From Hepsetus odoe (Eukaryota; Chordata; Actinopteri; Characiformes; Hepsetidae): DNA of 64,000 nt. Position 1 is the first letter of the stretch. Every line of letters begins with the position of its first letter. A model generated the notes under the pieces. The model was not told the origin of the DNA and searched no databases. It saw only the letters and a program-made list of their open reading frames with translations. Positions 1-11,660 of this stretch are shown one piece after another. The position numbers and the translations under genes are program-made. The stretch spans positions 30,236,638 through 30,300,637 of the forward strand of contig CM029368.1 in assembly GCA_017165825.1 (NCBI GenBank), written 5' to 3'.

Positions 1-1019
1 ACCCTACATTCGGAGTTGATCAGGACGTTTTTTTTTAGCACGGTAAATGCAAATGTGCTCTGGGCCACATTAAAGAGCCTACTCAACTGACATCCCCTGC
101 AAAGAACTCTGCTGGTAACATTTCTCTGTGGCAGGCTCATGCCAAAGTCTGTGGCCAAAAAAAGCTGTATGCTACTCAAATGACGCCATCATATTAAAGT
201 CATTATTCGCCAAGGATGCCAAGGAACAGACGCAGCTGCATAGCTGAACGAACGGTCCTTTCTTTCCCTCATTTTATGATTTAAAGCCCTCACTAAATAT
301 ACTGGTACATCTGACTAACATGTGGAACCATCCAAGGAAAGTGGATTTAAAAGAATTTTTCATCGATTCAGATGGATGCTTATTCTGAATTGTTTTCATT
401 TCAGCATCTTCTTTCTTTACAATCCTCGCAGACCATCGCTGGAAGCACATTGCTACTTCTCGCCAGTTAGAAACAACAACGCATTTAGTCTACGAAAAAG
501 AAGTGATGTCCATGTTTATTTACAAATACAGAGAGAAATTGAGAGCCAATCACAGGGGGTCACTCTCGATGGATGTGGAGGAGTTACAACGAATTATGTG
601 TTTATCCATTTAATGCTTGTTTATTTGTTCAGCGTTTTAGTGGCCATGGAATTACTTTTTCTTTTAAGAAATGTGAAAACACAAACTGATGGAATTTGGC
701 AGACCCTCTTCCAAAGCAATATCCAGTATAATTGTTACACAGGTTAGATAATGTAGTGTTAGGAGTCTTGCCCCAGGACTTTTTCCAGAGTAAGGAGCCA
801 GACCTGAAGTGAGCGAGAGCTGCAGTGGTACTCACTACACCGTACCAGGTTGTGGGTTCAGTTTCCAGACTACTATGTTGCCCTTAGATGCCCAATGTTT
901 CCAATGTTGGATCAAGTCTTGAGTTCTCAAGATCAGACTCCAGTAGTTTGGTCATTTTCATTATGAACTCATTCAACCTGATCTTTTACAAATGAGGAGT
1001 AACAAACATGCTTTGCCAA
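1..1019. other. Unassigned unique sequence
   Basis: I see no repeat family, microsatellite or gene here. A 141-codon open frame (322-747, plus) has no recognisable domain, no coding-like composition and no convincing splice context, so it is treated as chance. A stretch near 826-885 is faintly tRNA-like but too degraded to call. Confidence 0.5.
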
Positions 1020-1400
1020 AGTGTGCTGTAACCATACAGACATGCCCATTCCTGATAGAAGAGTACAGTTACAGAATGTGGCCCATCTGTTGCTACATAA
1101 TTTGTCAGTTCTACCTCATTTATTACTGCAGGACTGCTGTTACTATTTGACCACATATCATTTAATGGTATAACTTCCTTAGCACAGCAATGGCACCAAA
1201 ACGGTAGTTTTTGGCGTTGGGATGACCGCCTTGGGCTTTGCTGATGGTATTTTACACACACTGCTGCTTTGAGAGGGGTCCAACACCCCAAAATATCCAG
1301 CCAGGAGCTTATGGAATGAAACCAGCCATAAAAATGGGAAACATCAACAGATGGTGAAGCTACAAGATAGGTATTTCTAATAAAGTGGCCAAACAGTGAT
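1020..1400. repeat. Dispersed fish repeat, copy 1 of 4
   Basis: Shares the phrase CCCATCTGTTGCT followed by an ACATAATTTGTCAG-like segment with the copy at 7925-8257. It ends with TTTCTAATAAAGTGGCCA, close to the ends of the copies at 7925 and 29110. No intact coding capacity is visible; the 148-codon minus frame over this stretch is incidental. It looks like an old non-autonomous element. The class is not determined, and the borders are approximate. Confidence 0.55.
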
Positions 1401-2424
1401 GATGAATAAGTTGTATCTGTGCACTGGCCCATTAAGAATGACTAATTACTAAAAAGCATAATCTCGGAAATGTTATAACGCACCATTCAGAGCTAATTGG
1501 GGCTCAAATGGGATTCACTAACTGCTCTGAGCTCAGTTTTACTAGGCAAACGAGTGCATGTCATCCAGTGATTTCTCTTTAAAAGCCAACGCTGATGCTT
1601 TTAAATGCTTTATCAAGGCATGCCTGTCCAAGTCGGTTATGAGTTAACTAAATAAACTGTGACAATTAAATTAATAATGCATATTGTTTGCGAATGCCTG
1701 AGCTCTGTGATTTGACTGATGTATGCAAAGATGGTAATTTATTGAAAGTAAATTCATGTAATTGTGCTGGGAAACTTGATGAAGCAAAAGAAGGTGTCAG
1801 GATGGTTTCCGTCAGCATCAGAGGGGGGAAAAATCATTAAAGAGAAGCCGTGTGCACTTCAAAGCATGGCAAAGAACAAACATTTATGGATGTGTTTCGT
1901 GTGAAAGGGAGTGTTCAAAAAAAGTTAGGATTCTCAGTTTGGAGAGGGATGTCGGAAATCGGCGGCGTTGTTGTGGTAACTTGTTATTTGAGTTTTGTGT
2001 TTATGTCCAGTGGGATGTAAACAATCAGTCCGCGCTCATCAAAACAGTCAGCGCAAATTTCACTCGCAAACTAGAAACAGAATAGCTAAGTCTGCTTGTC
2101 AAGGTTCGGACATATTGACTGAGCCAGCGGAAGGGCTGGGTATTCTGAACGCCAGCCAGCATTTGGATTTAACTCTGTCTCTTTTGCTTATGGTGAAGTT
2201 GCAACATGCCGTTTCAAGTGCAGCCTTTTTTTTAAGTCAGGAAGCAGTATGATTTGTGCCCACCACAAAGAAGATGATTTCTCTGACACATTCTTAGGTA
2301 TTTTATTGGGTGGTGTAACGTGACGGTTTACTGAAAAGGAAAATAGAATGAAAAAATTGAGAAATATTGCACTGTTTTTCTGATTTAAATACAGGTGCTT
2401 ATCCATAGAGCTGTCTTTCAGTTA
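1401..2424. promoter_or_regulatory. Unique block, possible conserved noncoding sequence (1441-1860)
   Basis: Free of repeats. The first part holds several homeodomain-like words (CTAATTGG, AATTAAATTAATAATGC) and balanced, low-complexity-free sequence typical of vertebrate conserved noncoding elements. The remainder is ordinary unique sequence. Conservation is inferred from style only. Confidence 0.25.
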
Positions 2425-2660
2425 TGAGCTACTTTGCATAGTTATTACTATGTAATTACATAACCACATTATTAATTACACAGTTATGTAAGCATTCCAT
2501 TGACATTCACTTTACATTTTGAACTGATAAGTTCAAGCCAGAACTTGCATGTGACTGATGTTATAAAATGTTAGGTTTATTAATGTCATTATTTTTCCAT
2601 TTGAATTTCACTACATAGTTATTAATATGTAATAACCTGTGTGCATAATCAATGACATAG
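2425..2660. repeat. AT-rich repeat with TGTAATTACA words
   Basis: Irregular repetition of ATGTAATTACATAA, AATTACACAGTTATGTA and ATAGTTATTAATATGTAAT, many of them self-complementary. A similar tract occurs at 20690-21060. It may be an old DNA-transposon fragment or a degenerate satellite; the class cannot be settled here. Confidence 0.45.
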
Positions 2661-3131
2661 TTATTTAATTGATTATATTTTAATTCAATTCAGTCTTTAC
2701 TGACAGATTCAGCCTGTTTGAAATGAAACTAAACTGCAAAACTGCACTTTTCATTACTAGACATTTAAAACATGTCTAAAAAGGAAGAAATACATGCATT
2801 AAATGTAAAAGGAGAATGTTTGAAGCCTAGGAGGGTTGAGCTCAAGGCTTATTATTGGATATCTACTTTAAGTAAGTTAATAACTACATTGGAGCTTTTA
2901 TCTATATTTCATAGTAATTCGTTTTATGAATGAACCTCTGATCCTATATGTGAATCTTTGGAGTTTAGATTTCTCTTTTCTCTGCCATTCTATCTTCACC
3001 CCTGATCATCTTCCCCCTAAGCTCAGTTGAAAATGATATCATCCCTCATGTGCGGGTGGGCAGGTGGCCCTGCATCCTAGGATCCACTCCTCTCCCTCAT
3101 ATCTCTCCACCACAGACCTCAATCGATATGC
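2661..3131. other. Unassigned unique sequence
   Basis: AT-rich unique sequence with nothing recognisable. Confidence 0.5.
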
Positions 3132-3208
<77 letters not shown>

Positions 3209-3213
3209 GAGAG
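3132..3213. repeat. (GA)n microsatellite
   Basis: About 82 bases of GA dinucleotides with one AA and one GC interruption. Frames through it encode only Arg-Glu or Leu-Ser runs and are not genes. Confidence 0.97.
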
Positions 3214-3773
3214 CACATGTCTCTCCCAAGGCTGTGTTTAAACCACCACAATGGCCCACTGGTTTCAGTGGTTCCAAACCTAAACCACTATTTACAGCAA
3301 TGTAATCAGATAGCAGTACCGTATGGATTATGCTCTATAGAGACCTTTTCCCACGGTCCATGATGTCCATTGCAGTTGTGCCATCAGACCCATGCTCAAC
3401 CTGCATGATCAGAACTGTAGAAATGACAGTAGAGCCCTCAACGTAATGTGTTATCACTGGTGTGAACTTTTTGGGCATCCAATCGCTACAATTAACTACC
3501 GAAAAACCGGGACTGTAAACTGGAGCTGAAGAATTAAAATACAATCTTCGCACTTGCTTATCTGTCCATTTCGGTTGAATCATGCACTAGCATAGGTCAT
3601 TCCTGACACCCTGAACAGTTTCATTGTTTATTACTGGGCTGGAGCTTTGGGCTTTTGATGTGTTTGAATAGTTAAGTTCAAAATTTCATGTCCCAATTGC
3701 TTGGGTTTGACTGATGATGGGAAACCAGAACACTGAATCAACAGAACATAATTTATATCCTTTTAGAAAAAAC
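3214..3773. other. Unassigned unique sequence
   Basis: No repeat or gene recognised. A short minus frame (3335-3583) has no family features. Confidence 0.5.
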
Positions 3774-4028
3774 TATTTCCATCACAGGCAGCGGTGGCCT
3801 AGTGGTTAGGGCGTTGGCCCTATGATCGGAGAATCGGGGGTTCAAACCCCTTCCCAATAGGTTGCTCTGAGGTACCCTTGAGCAAGGTCCCGTCCTGCTT
3901 CTTCCTGTGATGGGCTGGCGACCTGTCCAGGGTGCGTCCCCTGTCCTCGTGCTGGGTTGGACACCGGCACTCCCTCACGACCCTGTTTGGGACAAGCGGC
4001 AGATAATGGATGGATATTTCCATCACAG
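3774..4028 (+). mobile_element. SINE type B, with perfect 14-base target-site duplication
   Basis: The tRNA-derived head has an A box TAGTGGTTAGG (3800-3810) and a B box GGTTCAAACCC (3839-3849; canonical GGTTCGANTCC with one CpG decay). The body contains GAGGTACCCTTGAGCAAGGT. The 3' end switches to a LINE-like tail containing GGGCTGGCGACCTGTCCAGG, then GACAAGCGGCAGATAATGGA. The insert (3788-4014) is bracketed by TATTTCCATCACAG at 3774-3787 and 4015-4028. This is direct evidence of target-primed insertion, and the exact match suggests a fairly recent event. Confidence 0.93.
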
Positions 4029-4427
4029 ATTTCTAATACTTATATACATATTTATTAATAAAAGGCTGCTACAGTTAAGCTTAATGTTAAACTCATCTCT
4101 GTTCACCAAAATGTTTATTATTGTTCACTTAATTTGTTTTTGCATTTTGTTAGTACTTCTGCACATTGTGCAGGATATCACATCTTGCAAACCTGGAACT
4201 TCTATTTATGTCTTATTCAGTTGTTAAAGTGCAACTTCCTTCCTTCCTGCAGAAGTTTCTGAGGTTATAGGGAAATGCATAATTAATATATTTTCTCCAA
4301 TATAGGATGCTGGAAGTTGGTATTAAGGTTTAGAACATGTTAGAACTGATTGTTTTCTGTAAATTTTCCACTTGGCTTGGCTGTTTCCACACTGTAACAT
4401 CTAACGTGCACCAATGTGTGACGTAAT
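4029..4427. other. Unassigned AT-rich unique sequence
   Basis: Nothing recognised; no repeat family and no coding signal. Confidence 0.5.
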
Positions 4428-4660
4428 GGGCAGCGGTGGCTTAGTGGTTAGGGAGTTGCCCACAGGACTGGAAGATTGTGGGTTCAAACCCCTTACCAGT
4501 AGATTGGCCCGAGGTACCCTTGAGCAAGGTAACGTCTCTGTCACTGCTCCCTGGACGCTTTCATAGCTGTGCATGGGTTAAATGCAGAAGTCATTTTTTG
4601 TTGTGGTTCACTGTGTGCTGTGCTGTGTACTCACAATGATGAGAATAGTCACGTTCATTA
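4428..4660 (+). mobile_element. SINE type A
   Basis: The head GGGCAGCGGTGGCTTAGTGGTTAGGG carries the A box and GGGTTCAAACCCC the B box. The body has GAGGTACCCTTGAGCAAGGT and GGGTTAAATGCAGA. The tail GTGCTGTGCTGTGTACTCACAATGATGAGAATAGTCAC is typical of type A. The usual CCCCCTGCTGCA segment is partly deleted. No clear target-site duplication. Confidence 0.9.
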
Positions 4661-5232
4661 ATTAGTCAGAAAGTTGACAGGCATGCAATCACTTCATTGG
4701 TTTACTGTCAAAACAACCTGTTTTATCTTTCACTATAGCCTCACATTATATAAAATTCCATTCATCTGTCCATCCATCGATTAGTCTGTCTATCCATCCA
4801 TCCATCCATCCATCCAACCTCCCCACTGTGCGGCAACAGCACTAACCAATCCATCACCACTCTACATCTATCCTTATATATTCTTTACCTAAAAGTATGA
4901 TCCTTTCCATTATATTGAAAAACTGATATCCATCTTTGAGTACCAAGTGATGCTTTAAAGACGAAGACCCTTTGATGATTGAAAAATCGAATGGAAGAGC
5001 CTATAATTTTCTGTAAGAAGGTTCTGTTCTGTAAGCCCCTCCTTGTGTTAGAGGTATGCCATAATGCAGGAGCTGGAACCACTTGTAAAACCTTTTAGTG
5101 TAAATGCTACAAGTTGTATATTTTCAGACCTGTTTTAGAACTTTAGTGTCTTTAAAATTGAATTTATAGATCAGCGAGATCAATGCTTAGTCTTGTATTA
5201 ATGGGAATAACTCTGGATAGGTGTGTTCTATC
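4661..5232. other. Unassigned sequence with a short (ATCC)n tract
   Basis: Unique AT-rich sequence. A (TCCA)n run lies at 4791-4816 and continues a looser CCATC-rich stretch from about 4761. Otherwise nothing is recognised. Confidence 0.55.
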
Positions 5233-5458
5233 CAGTGGTGGCCTAATGGTTAGGGAGTTGGCCCAGGATTGGAAGATTGTGGCTTTGATTCCCTTACCAG
5301 TATATATCCCTGAGGTACCCTTGAGCAAGGTACTGTCCCCATCACTGCTACCTGGGCACTTTCAATAGCTGCCCCCTGCTGCACGTGTGAGGAGTGTATG
5401 GGTTAAATGCAGAGGTGAAATTTCATTGTGTTTCACAATGACAAGAATGTTCACTTTC
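5233..5458 (+). mobile_element. SINE type A
   Basis: A box in CCTAATGGTTAGGG (one change); B box eroded to GGCTTTGATTCCC. The body GAGGTACCCTTGAGCAAGGT, CTGCCCCCTGCTGCACG and GTGTATGGGTTAAATGCAGAGG is well kept. The tail ends CACAATGACAAGAATGTTCACTTT. It lies 570 bases from the 4428 copy in the same orientation, but sequence differences argue for separate insertions. Confidence 0.9.
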
Positions 5459-5930
5459 TAGATGCCACTGAGACTGACTTCTTGATTGTGAATTTGAATT
5501 CATCCAATCAAGGCCCTGATACTTGGCTAAAGTATTTTGCTGCCCTGGCTGCATGTGGGCAAGTCAAATGTTAAAATAGTAACTATCATAAAATGCATTT
5601 GACAAAACCAGACCACACAGACCCACAGCTGCCATTTTTGTCTGCTTGCATCGTAGTTGTTTGGTGAGCACTCAGGCATGGGTGAAGTGTTCACACTTGT
5701 CAAAATGAACCAAAGCCTTTGTATAAGTTTGAATGTTGAGTAAACATTTGTGTTGTGTATTATGTAACCAGAAATCAATGTGTAAGCACTCTCAACTAAT
5801 AAAGCATGGCTCTGATTTTGATTCTAATCTGTCTTTTGTCTTGCAAACTTGCCAGCTTTGTGTCTGTCAGACCCACCTTTCTGACTCACTCTTTTCTCCT
5901 CCTCTGTCTTTTAGATTGTTTTCATAGCCA
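5459..5930. other. Unassigned unique sequence
   Basis: No repeat or gene recognised. Confidence 0.5.
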
Positions 5931-6200
5931 AAGGCATGCCATCTGTTAAAGGCATGTAGCCTTTGAGATAAAATAGTCACAGACTGCAGCGGCAGCTAGG
6001 CCTCCATTCATAAGCAGCTGGCGAACTCCATCATGAGTGGCAGCTTCCCTCGCCCAGCGGCGGGTGATTGGCGTGTGATGAGATTTTGATTGACGGGGTA
6101 AGAAGATGTGCCTCTTTGAGTGAGCCACTCTGATGCTCCCTGACGCTGCGACAGGAAAACACAAGTCTTTCTCTCTCTCTCTTCTACTCTCGCTCTTCTG
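5931..6200. promoter_or_regulatory. Candidate conserved noncoding element
   Basis: Repeat-free block with CATTCATAAGCAGCTGG and a PBX/MEIS-like word TGATTGACGG at 6087-6096, followed by a short CT tract (6170-6182). The complexity and motif content resemble vertebrate enhancers. No coding frame is convincing. Confidence 0.3.
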
Positions 6201-7924
6201 TCAGAAACATCATTCGGCTGTCAGTCTGCTTCTGCTCACTGAAGAAATGGAGTTGTGAACTTTCCCAGACACCTGTGAAGGAAACATTCAATTCGTACAA
6301 ATCTGCAAACAAACCATCACAAGGAACCCAACTGTTTCTCTCCAACCTCGCCCAAAACCGACGAGCCCCCCCACACAGGCTAACACACACACCTTTCTGA
6401 ACCCATCAGAACGAATTTTTTCACGAAACCTGTCATGCCAAAGATGAGGATTGACTGGGAATGCTAATAAAGAGGACCATATGTTCTAGGCTTGGCTGGT
6501 ACATGCATTATTAACTTGATTCATATTGTCCTCTGTTCATTTACATTTGTTAAAGGAGAAATGAATTACCTTATGTAGGATTAGATCAAAGCAGTGTGGC
6601 TGAATGAAGATGAAATAATGATGTGTGTTTTGTAATTGGCCTCAATGGAACATTGCATTGATATCAGCATTTCAAGTTCAGGGGGTTATTTCATTGTAAA
6701 TGATTTTATTTTATTGGTTCAAAGGGTTTGTTAATATGTTGCCTTTCGTGTAGTTTGTAAGGACACAAAGAGCACCACATGGCTTCCACAGCAATCACTA
6801 GAGTAAGATGAACTCAATTCATCAGCCTCCAGCTAGGGTGTGTGTGTGTGTGCGTGTTACAATGTGTGATATTGGGATAATGATGGAGTACTGGGGACTA
6901 AAGTCCTAACACCATCAGCAAACCCAGATGCCTCCTGATCAACTCCACCAAAACTTTAAGTGTGAAAAAGCAGGCCATGCACTTTGTGGACGTCTACCAG
7001 CCTGAAAATGCACTGAAAAACAAAAGTAGCTTCTGACAAAACAATGTCAATGCCATATTTCATCTAAAGATATCCAAACTGACACATTTGCATGTACTTT
7101 TGCCTTGTGTGAAGCACTTTGAGAATGACTCAGTAAAGGCTCCAGAACTCCCCACAAAAATGCCACTGTTTATCATCTGTGCAAAACTTGTGATGGATGA
7201 TGGATGATGGATGATGTGATGATGGATCTAGGAGTTTCAGAAGACCTACAGCGATGTCACAGAACTGATGAAAACTGATGAAAATGTGGTTGGTTGATTC
7301 TTCCTGTATATGTTAAATTCAATGCCTGAAGGCCTAATTAATGAGAGACTGCCTAGACATATCAAATTGATTAACTTTCGACTGGGAAAAATAAACCAGA
7401 TCGTTTCCAGTCAAAACTTTATTTTGAAAAAAGAGTGGTACCATCATGCTTGCCCTGTTTAATACAAGTGGAACACGTATTGTTTTTGTCCCCAGAAATC
7501 AATAGGTCTTGTCTGAAAACCTAGACGTCCATAGTATCTTCTTCTGGCTTTTGTAGGTTTTCCTTCCTCTCCATAATCTATCCACAGTGTTTTAAGCAAA
7601 TATTTCATCAACATTTTTCTAGATTTATAATTATTGAAAATAACTTAAAAACAAATACATTAAGAGTTTGATAATGGTAGGGATTGGGAATAACTGCAAA
7701 TACCTGGCAGCCTTTTTCACAGTCTAAACATTCTGAATGAACCAATATGTCTACTTACTGAATATTTGTAAATACAGGAATATGCTCTTGATAGAGATCA
7801 CAGTAGGGTTTGCTTCAAATGACAAGCTGTTACCAAGAATCCCAACACTTTTTTACTTTCTTGCACCAAGCAAGGAAAATCTTCGAAAGCTCTACTTCGG
7901 CTTATGAGCACTACGTACCTTACA
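6201..7924. other. Unassigned sequence with short tandem repeats
   Basis: Mostly unique AT-rich DNA. A short GT run lies at about 6838-6855 and a GATG-type run at 7191-7227. No gene or named mobile element recognised. Confidence 0.5.
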
Positions 7925-8257
7925 GACTGGAGCCCATCTGTTGCTGCACAATTTATTAGCCCCTCTCTACCCCATCATTGTTTCTGAGCATGCACAGCAG
8001 TGACACTGACATGGTAGTGTGTGCTGCTGGTCTAAGTGTACCAGGCATAGTTGTGTTGCGGGGGTTTTACACGTTAGTGTGTCACTACTAGGTTAAAAGT
8101 GAAGAGCCGCTCCAAATATATGAGCTCTGTGGTCAAACAGTGACCATATGAAAGGCTAGAAACTGTGAGTCACCAGACAGACTACAGTTTCTAACTGTAT
8201 GAGAATAAAGCACTGCTAAAAGGGCAGGGTTTCTTATAATAAAGTGACCAAAGTGTA
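7925..8257. repeat. Dispersed fish repeat, copy 2 of 4
   Basis: Contains CCCATCTGTTGCTGCACAA and CCTCTCTACCCCATCATTG, then ACAGCAGTGACACTGACATG, and ends TATAATAAAGTGACCAAAG. It aligns by eye with the copies at 1020 (start and end) and 29110 (CACAGCAGTGACACTGACA and end). Non-coding; probably an old DNA-element derivative. Confidence 0.6.
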
Positions 8258-9354
8258 TATGCTGCTATAAATAAAGACACCTGAAAAAGTCATGGTCTCT
8301 AAACATAAGTACACAAACTAGACCTCACATCCAAAGGAAGGCCATTCAGAATGAGGATCAGAAGGATGTTCTCATCGCCAGTGCTCCAAAAGCTGGTAAC
8401 ACCTCCCCTGTGCTATGACATCAGTGATAGTATGGGGAACTCAGTAAAGGATAAAGAAAGAAATCAAGCCTTTGCCAGTCACACACATAAATATACTGAG
8501 GCACATGACTTCATCTGATGCATTCCTTGACTTTTTAGCATGAGTCAAAGGCTCAGGTGAGTGTTTGGTTCAAAGGTTTGGTGAGAAAGGCTTACAGTTA
8601 GTTTTGTTTCATGGCTTGTTGGGCTTGATGTAAATGCTCTGAGGCTAATGCAACAGAAAAAATCATAAAAATCCTATTTCTTGTGTCTGGCATTTTCTTT
8701 CATAGGTCCTTGCAAACTGGATAGTGACAGTAGCAATGAAAATATACTGCAAATTACTTTTATCAAAGATAGAAGGAGAAAATGCATAACTATTCCATAT
8801 CAAATCTGCAAATATGATGAATCATATTCTTGTATACTCAAGTTGTGGCAAATTTTTCAATAAATGAAAAAATGTTTGGTTCACAAAGCTGCTGGGCAGT
8901 TCCTGCCAAATATTGTGAAACTCATCTTTTTATGAAGCTATTTGTACTCAAATGCAAACACGAGTCTTTCAGCAGCCAGGGGGCATTAGTAGAGCCAGTT
9001 TAACAAGAGCCCGGACTCAATTGGTAAGGTGTAAGGTTTCCTTTTTTAACCATTGTTGTAGAACTTAACTTCAAAATGCAAACATTCTGACAGTGCAAAT
9101 TCACTAAAGACACTACGTTGTCTGCAGAAAGTCTACACTTTGTCTACTCAACAGCATGTTCCAGAGAATTTTTATTTTGGGAGTTTCCATAGTCTGGCTG
9201 CAATAGGTGGACTTTCACACATGTTCACACAATACTGAACACTATATGTATATGAATGCTTCAAAAAACTTTTGTAAACTCTTAAACACTTTGTTGGGAC
9301 CTTGCTAGAGCTTGCAATAAAGCACTAAGCATTAACGTTGGTGCATCTATAAAG
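8258..9354. other. Unassigned unique sequence
   Basis: No repeat, microsatellite or gene recognised. A 60-codon plus frame at 8681 lacks any family signature. Confidence 0.5.
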
Positions 9355-9850
9355 ATAGCAGGGAGTGTCATCTTGGAATTGCTTGCAATGGGGGTTCATT
9401 GGTCCCTCTGAGATTCTTGCAGTGGGAGTTTGTTTGCCCATTGGAGTGAAAGTGAAAGTGACAACCCTTGTCATTGCGAGGTCACAGCACAACACATGTG
9501 AACCACAATGAAACTGAACCTCTGCATTTAACCCATGCACACAAACACCGTGCAGCAGTAGGCAGCTATTGAAAGCGCCCGGGGAGCAGTGACAGGGACG
9601 GTACCTTGCTCAAGGGTACCTTCTGGTGGGGAATTGAACCCACAATCTTCCAATGCGGGGGCAACTCCCTAACCACTAGGCCACCACTGCCAGAAGCTGG
9701 CAGTTAGGGTTTGTTGGAACATTGGAGAACATTACACAGAAGGTTTGTTGGTCCCTCCAAAAAGACTGCAGCAAGGATTCAGTGATACCTTCAATTAGCA
9801 TGCAGCAATGTCCTTGAAGAAGCAAATGAAGGGTCACCACAGGGTTTACT
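9355..9850. repeat. Degenerate ~27-34 base minisatellite, split by a SINE
   Basis: Loose repetition of a unit like CTTGCARYGGGGTTCATTGG followed by TCCCTC: CTTGCAATGGGGGTTCATTGG at 9382, CTTGCAGTGGGAGTTTG at 9416 (34 bases later), GGTTTGTTGGTCCCTCC after the SINE, then GCAGCAAGGATTCAGTGATACC and GCAGCAATGTCCTTG, and GGGTTTACTGGTACC near the end. Units are diverged, so an alignment is needed to fix the period. Confidence 0.45.
9445..9691 (-). mobile_element. SINE type A
   Basis: Reverse complement of the family. The tail AGTGAAAGTGAAAGTGACAA comes first and the A box (CCTAACCACTAGG on plus) last. The B box reads GGTTCAATTCC after CpG decay. Full length including the CGGTGTTTGTGTGCATGGG segment. 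It lies inside a degenerate minisatellite. Confidence 0.92.
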
Positions 9851-10084
9851 GGTACCTTACTGGTTTTTGTTTTCCTTGTACCTCTGTTTCAGGTGAACAG
9901 GCCGTGGTTGTTCTTATATGGGGAGGGGAGGAAACTGGTTAGTTTATCAAACTTTTAAAATGAACTTATCTGAATATAAAGCAGAAAAACTGTTGCGTCC
10001 ACTTACTATGCAAAGCTCAACGATCCAAAATGTGAATCCTGTGAAGAACATTTTTGTAGCTTGGTCAAGTGACGTTAGAGAGCT

Positions 10085-10112
10085 ATCTCTCTCTCTCTCT
10101 CACACACACACA

Positions 10113-10176
<64 letters not shown>

Positions 10177-10177
10177 G
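10085..10177. repeat. Compound (CT)n(CA)n microsatellite
   Basis: CT run 10085-10101 passes directly into CA repeats to 10177 with two CT interruptions. The same CT-then-CA polarity recurs at 14870, 22020 and 31181. Confidence 0.97.
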
Positions 10178-10279
10178 CACACCATGGCACCAAGCCAACA
10201 AAGCAGCTCCTCTGTGATAAGATGTGTTAACATGATCCGGCTCAATCGAGTACAAACACACACGCAACCAACAGGGAAA

Positions 10280-10560
10280 CAACATTGATTGACATCCCAA
10301 ACGTTTGCTCCTTTAATTCTGCGTGCTTTTCATGGCTGCTTGACAGATTAGAAAGTGCTGTCTTTAAGCTTGTTCCTTCTAGCACGCACCCCCCCCCCCT
10401 AATTCTATTTTAACTGTAAAACATGGTGTCATCATTTTCTGACAGTCCTTGAGACAGAATTTATCTCATCATTAATTAAAGCTCGCATTTCTTACACGCA
10501 CGGCACTTAATTAGCGCGAGGTCATTGGGGAGGGCTTATTAAGTGGAACAAATTCAAACC
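10280..10560. promoter_or_regulatory. Candidate conserved noncoding element
   Basis: Repeat-free block with the PBX/MEIS-like word TGATTGACA (10286-10294), CTTGACAGATTAG, CATCATTAATTAAAGC and CACTTAATTAGCGC. A C homopolymer sits at about 10389-10399. The density of TAATTA-type words and low substitution-noise look suggest a developmental enhancer. Conservation not measured. Confidence 0.35.
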
Positions 10561-10599
10561 AACGTTAAGGGAAGAGTTTTCTACTCCCACACACAAGCT

Positions 10600-10642
10600 T
10601 GTGTGTGTGTGTGTGTATGTGTGTGAGAGAGTGTGTGTGTAG
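10600..10642. repeat. (GT)n microsatellite
   Basis: GT repeats interrupted by ATG and GAGAGA. Frames through it are not genes. Confidence 0.93.
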
Positions 10643-10819
10643 CACTGAGCTGCTGCTGACGGTGATTGATAACCACACCGGTTTGAACTGCAGACAGGGG
10701 GAAACTGCAATGGCGGCTTGGGACACAGCAAGGCGATTGGAAACATATGCTGGCTCGCAGGCGCGAGAAGAGATAGATTACAGAGGAGGCCGTGTCAGAG
10801 CCGATGTTTTATCATGCAA

Positions 10820-10820
<1 letters not shown>

Positions 10821-10870
<50 letters not shown>
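10821..10870. repeat. (CT)n microsatellite
   Basis: About 42 bases of clean CT repeats followed by CGCCCTCTCT. A 217-codon plus frame (10599-11252) runs through this and the GT tract above and is rejected as coding. Confidence 0.96.
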
Positions 10871-11305
10871 TGCTACTGCTCATCACCTGGTATTTTTAGT
10901 CGAGCGCCTTGACGACAAGTTTGTCAGAAAGGAAACGTGGGGAAAGGGAACGATGTGCACAGGGGGCACCGTCACCACGCAGGCGTGCAAGAACAAGGGA
11001 GAGAGGGGGACTTTTTCCCCTGATGGCTCGGGTGACACTGTTTCGCGTTACCATAATTCAAAAAGACAGAATGGGTTTGGCTCGTCGCTCAGAGACAACA
11101 GCTGTTTTTGCCCAGGCTGCCGCAACATTTATTTGGCCAAAAAGTCGCACCAAAAAGGAAAAAAGCACACAGGTTCCGATCGGCATGTGTTCACTCCTGA
11201 CCTGACCTGGCCTGGCCTGGCCCACATACTAATGGTTCTGGCAACTGGTTGAGCAGCCCAATTCAGCCAGCCTGGGACATTATGTGAACGAGCAGGTGAC
11301 AGACT

Positions 11306-11308
<3 letters not shown>
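10871..11308. other. Unassigned unique sequence
   Basis: Relatively GC-rich unique DNA. A small CCTGACCTGGCCTGGCC duplication lies near 11200-11221. Nothing else recognised. Confidence 0.5.

Positions 11309-11366
<58 letters not shown>
11309..11366. repeat. (GA)n microsatellite
   Basis: About 58 bases of GA repeats with one AT interruption at the end. Confidence 0.97.
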
Positions 11367-11367
<1 letters not shown>

Positions 11368-11479
11368 CTTAAAACGGTGGTTTTCACCAGTGGTGACACA
11401 TCTGGCACAGGCGCTCCTATTCGCAGCCCCCCTCCTTTTTAGCTTTGAAAAGAAGAGAGAGTGAGAGAAATGAGCATGA

Positions 11480-11660
11480 GTGAAAAAGAGCAGTCGTCTG
11501 CCCTGCTAACAGTTTAATGACAAGGGGAAAAAAGTTTTGTGTTTGATTGACAGCTTTGGCCTTGTCTTAATTGGACGTAATTTAGAGCAATTTTGCGGAG
11601 GTCTCTCTGAGTGACCAAATAATAACAGTGGACTGATCTCAGAACTGTTTTTGTAAGTAA
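11480..11660. promoter_or_regulatory. Candidate enhancer with exact PBX-MEIS word
   Basis: Repeat-free block holding TGATTGACAG at 11544-11553, the established PBX-MEIS/PREP heterodimer site, followed by CTTAATTGGACGTAATTTAG. The block reads like a vertebrate conserved noncoding element. Confidence 0.4.

Noticed and set aside
322..747. 141-codon plus-strand frame
   Set aside because: Mixed low-information sequence with no family features or splice support.
826..885. Possible SINE head (CAGTGGTACTCA, GGTTGTGGGTTCAG)
   Set aside because: Only a weak B-box-like match. No body or tail follows.
986..1432. 148-codon minus-strand frame
   Set aside because: Lies over a dispersed repeat and has no recognised domain or coding bias.
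3788..3860. tRNA gene from intact A and B boxes
   Set aside because: The boxes belong to a SINE head. No proper acceptor stem pairs, and the sequence continues into the SINE body and tail. The same holds for the other copies.
10599..11252. 217-codon open frame, longest in the window
   Set aside because: It runs through GT and CT microsatellites, giving Cys-Val and Ser-Leu runs. The rest has no recognised domain.
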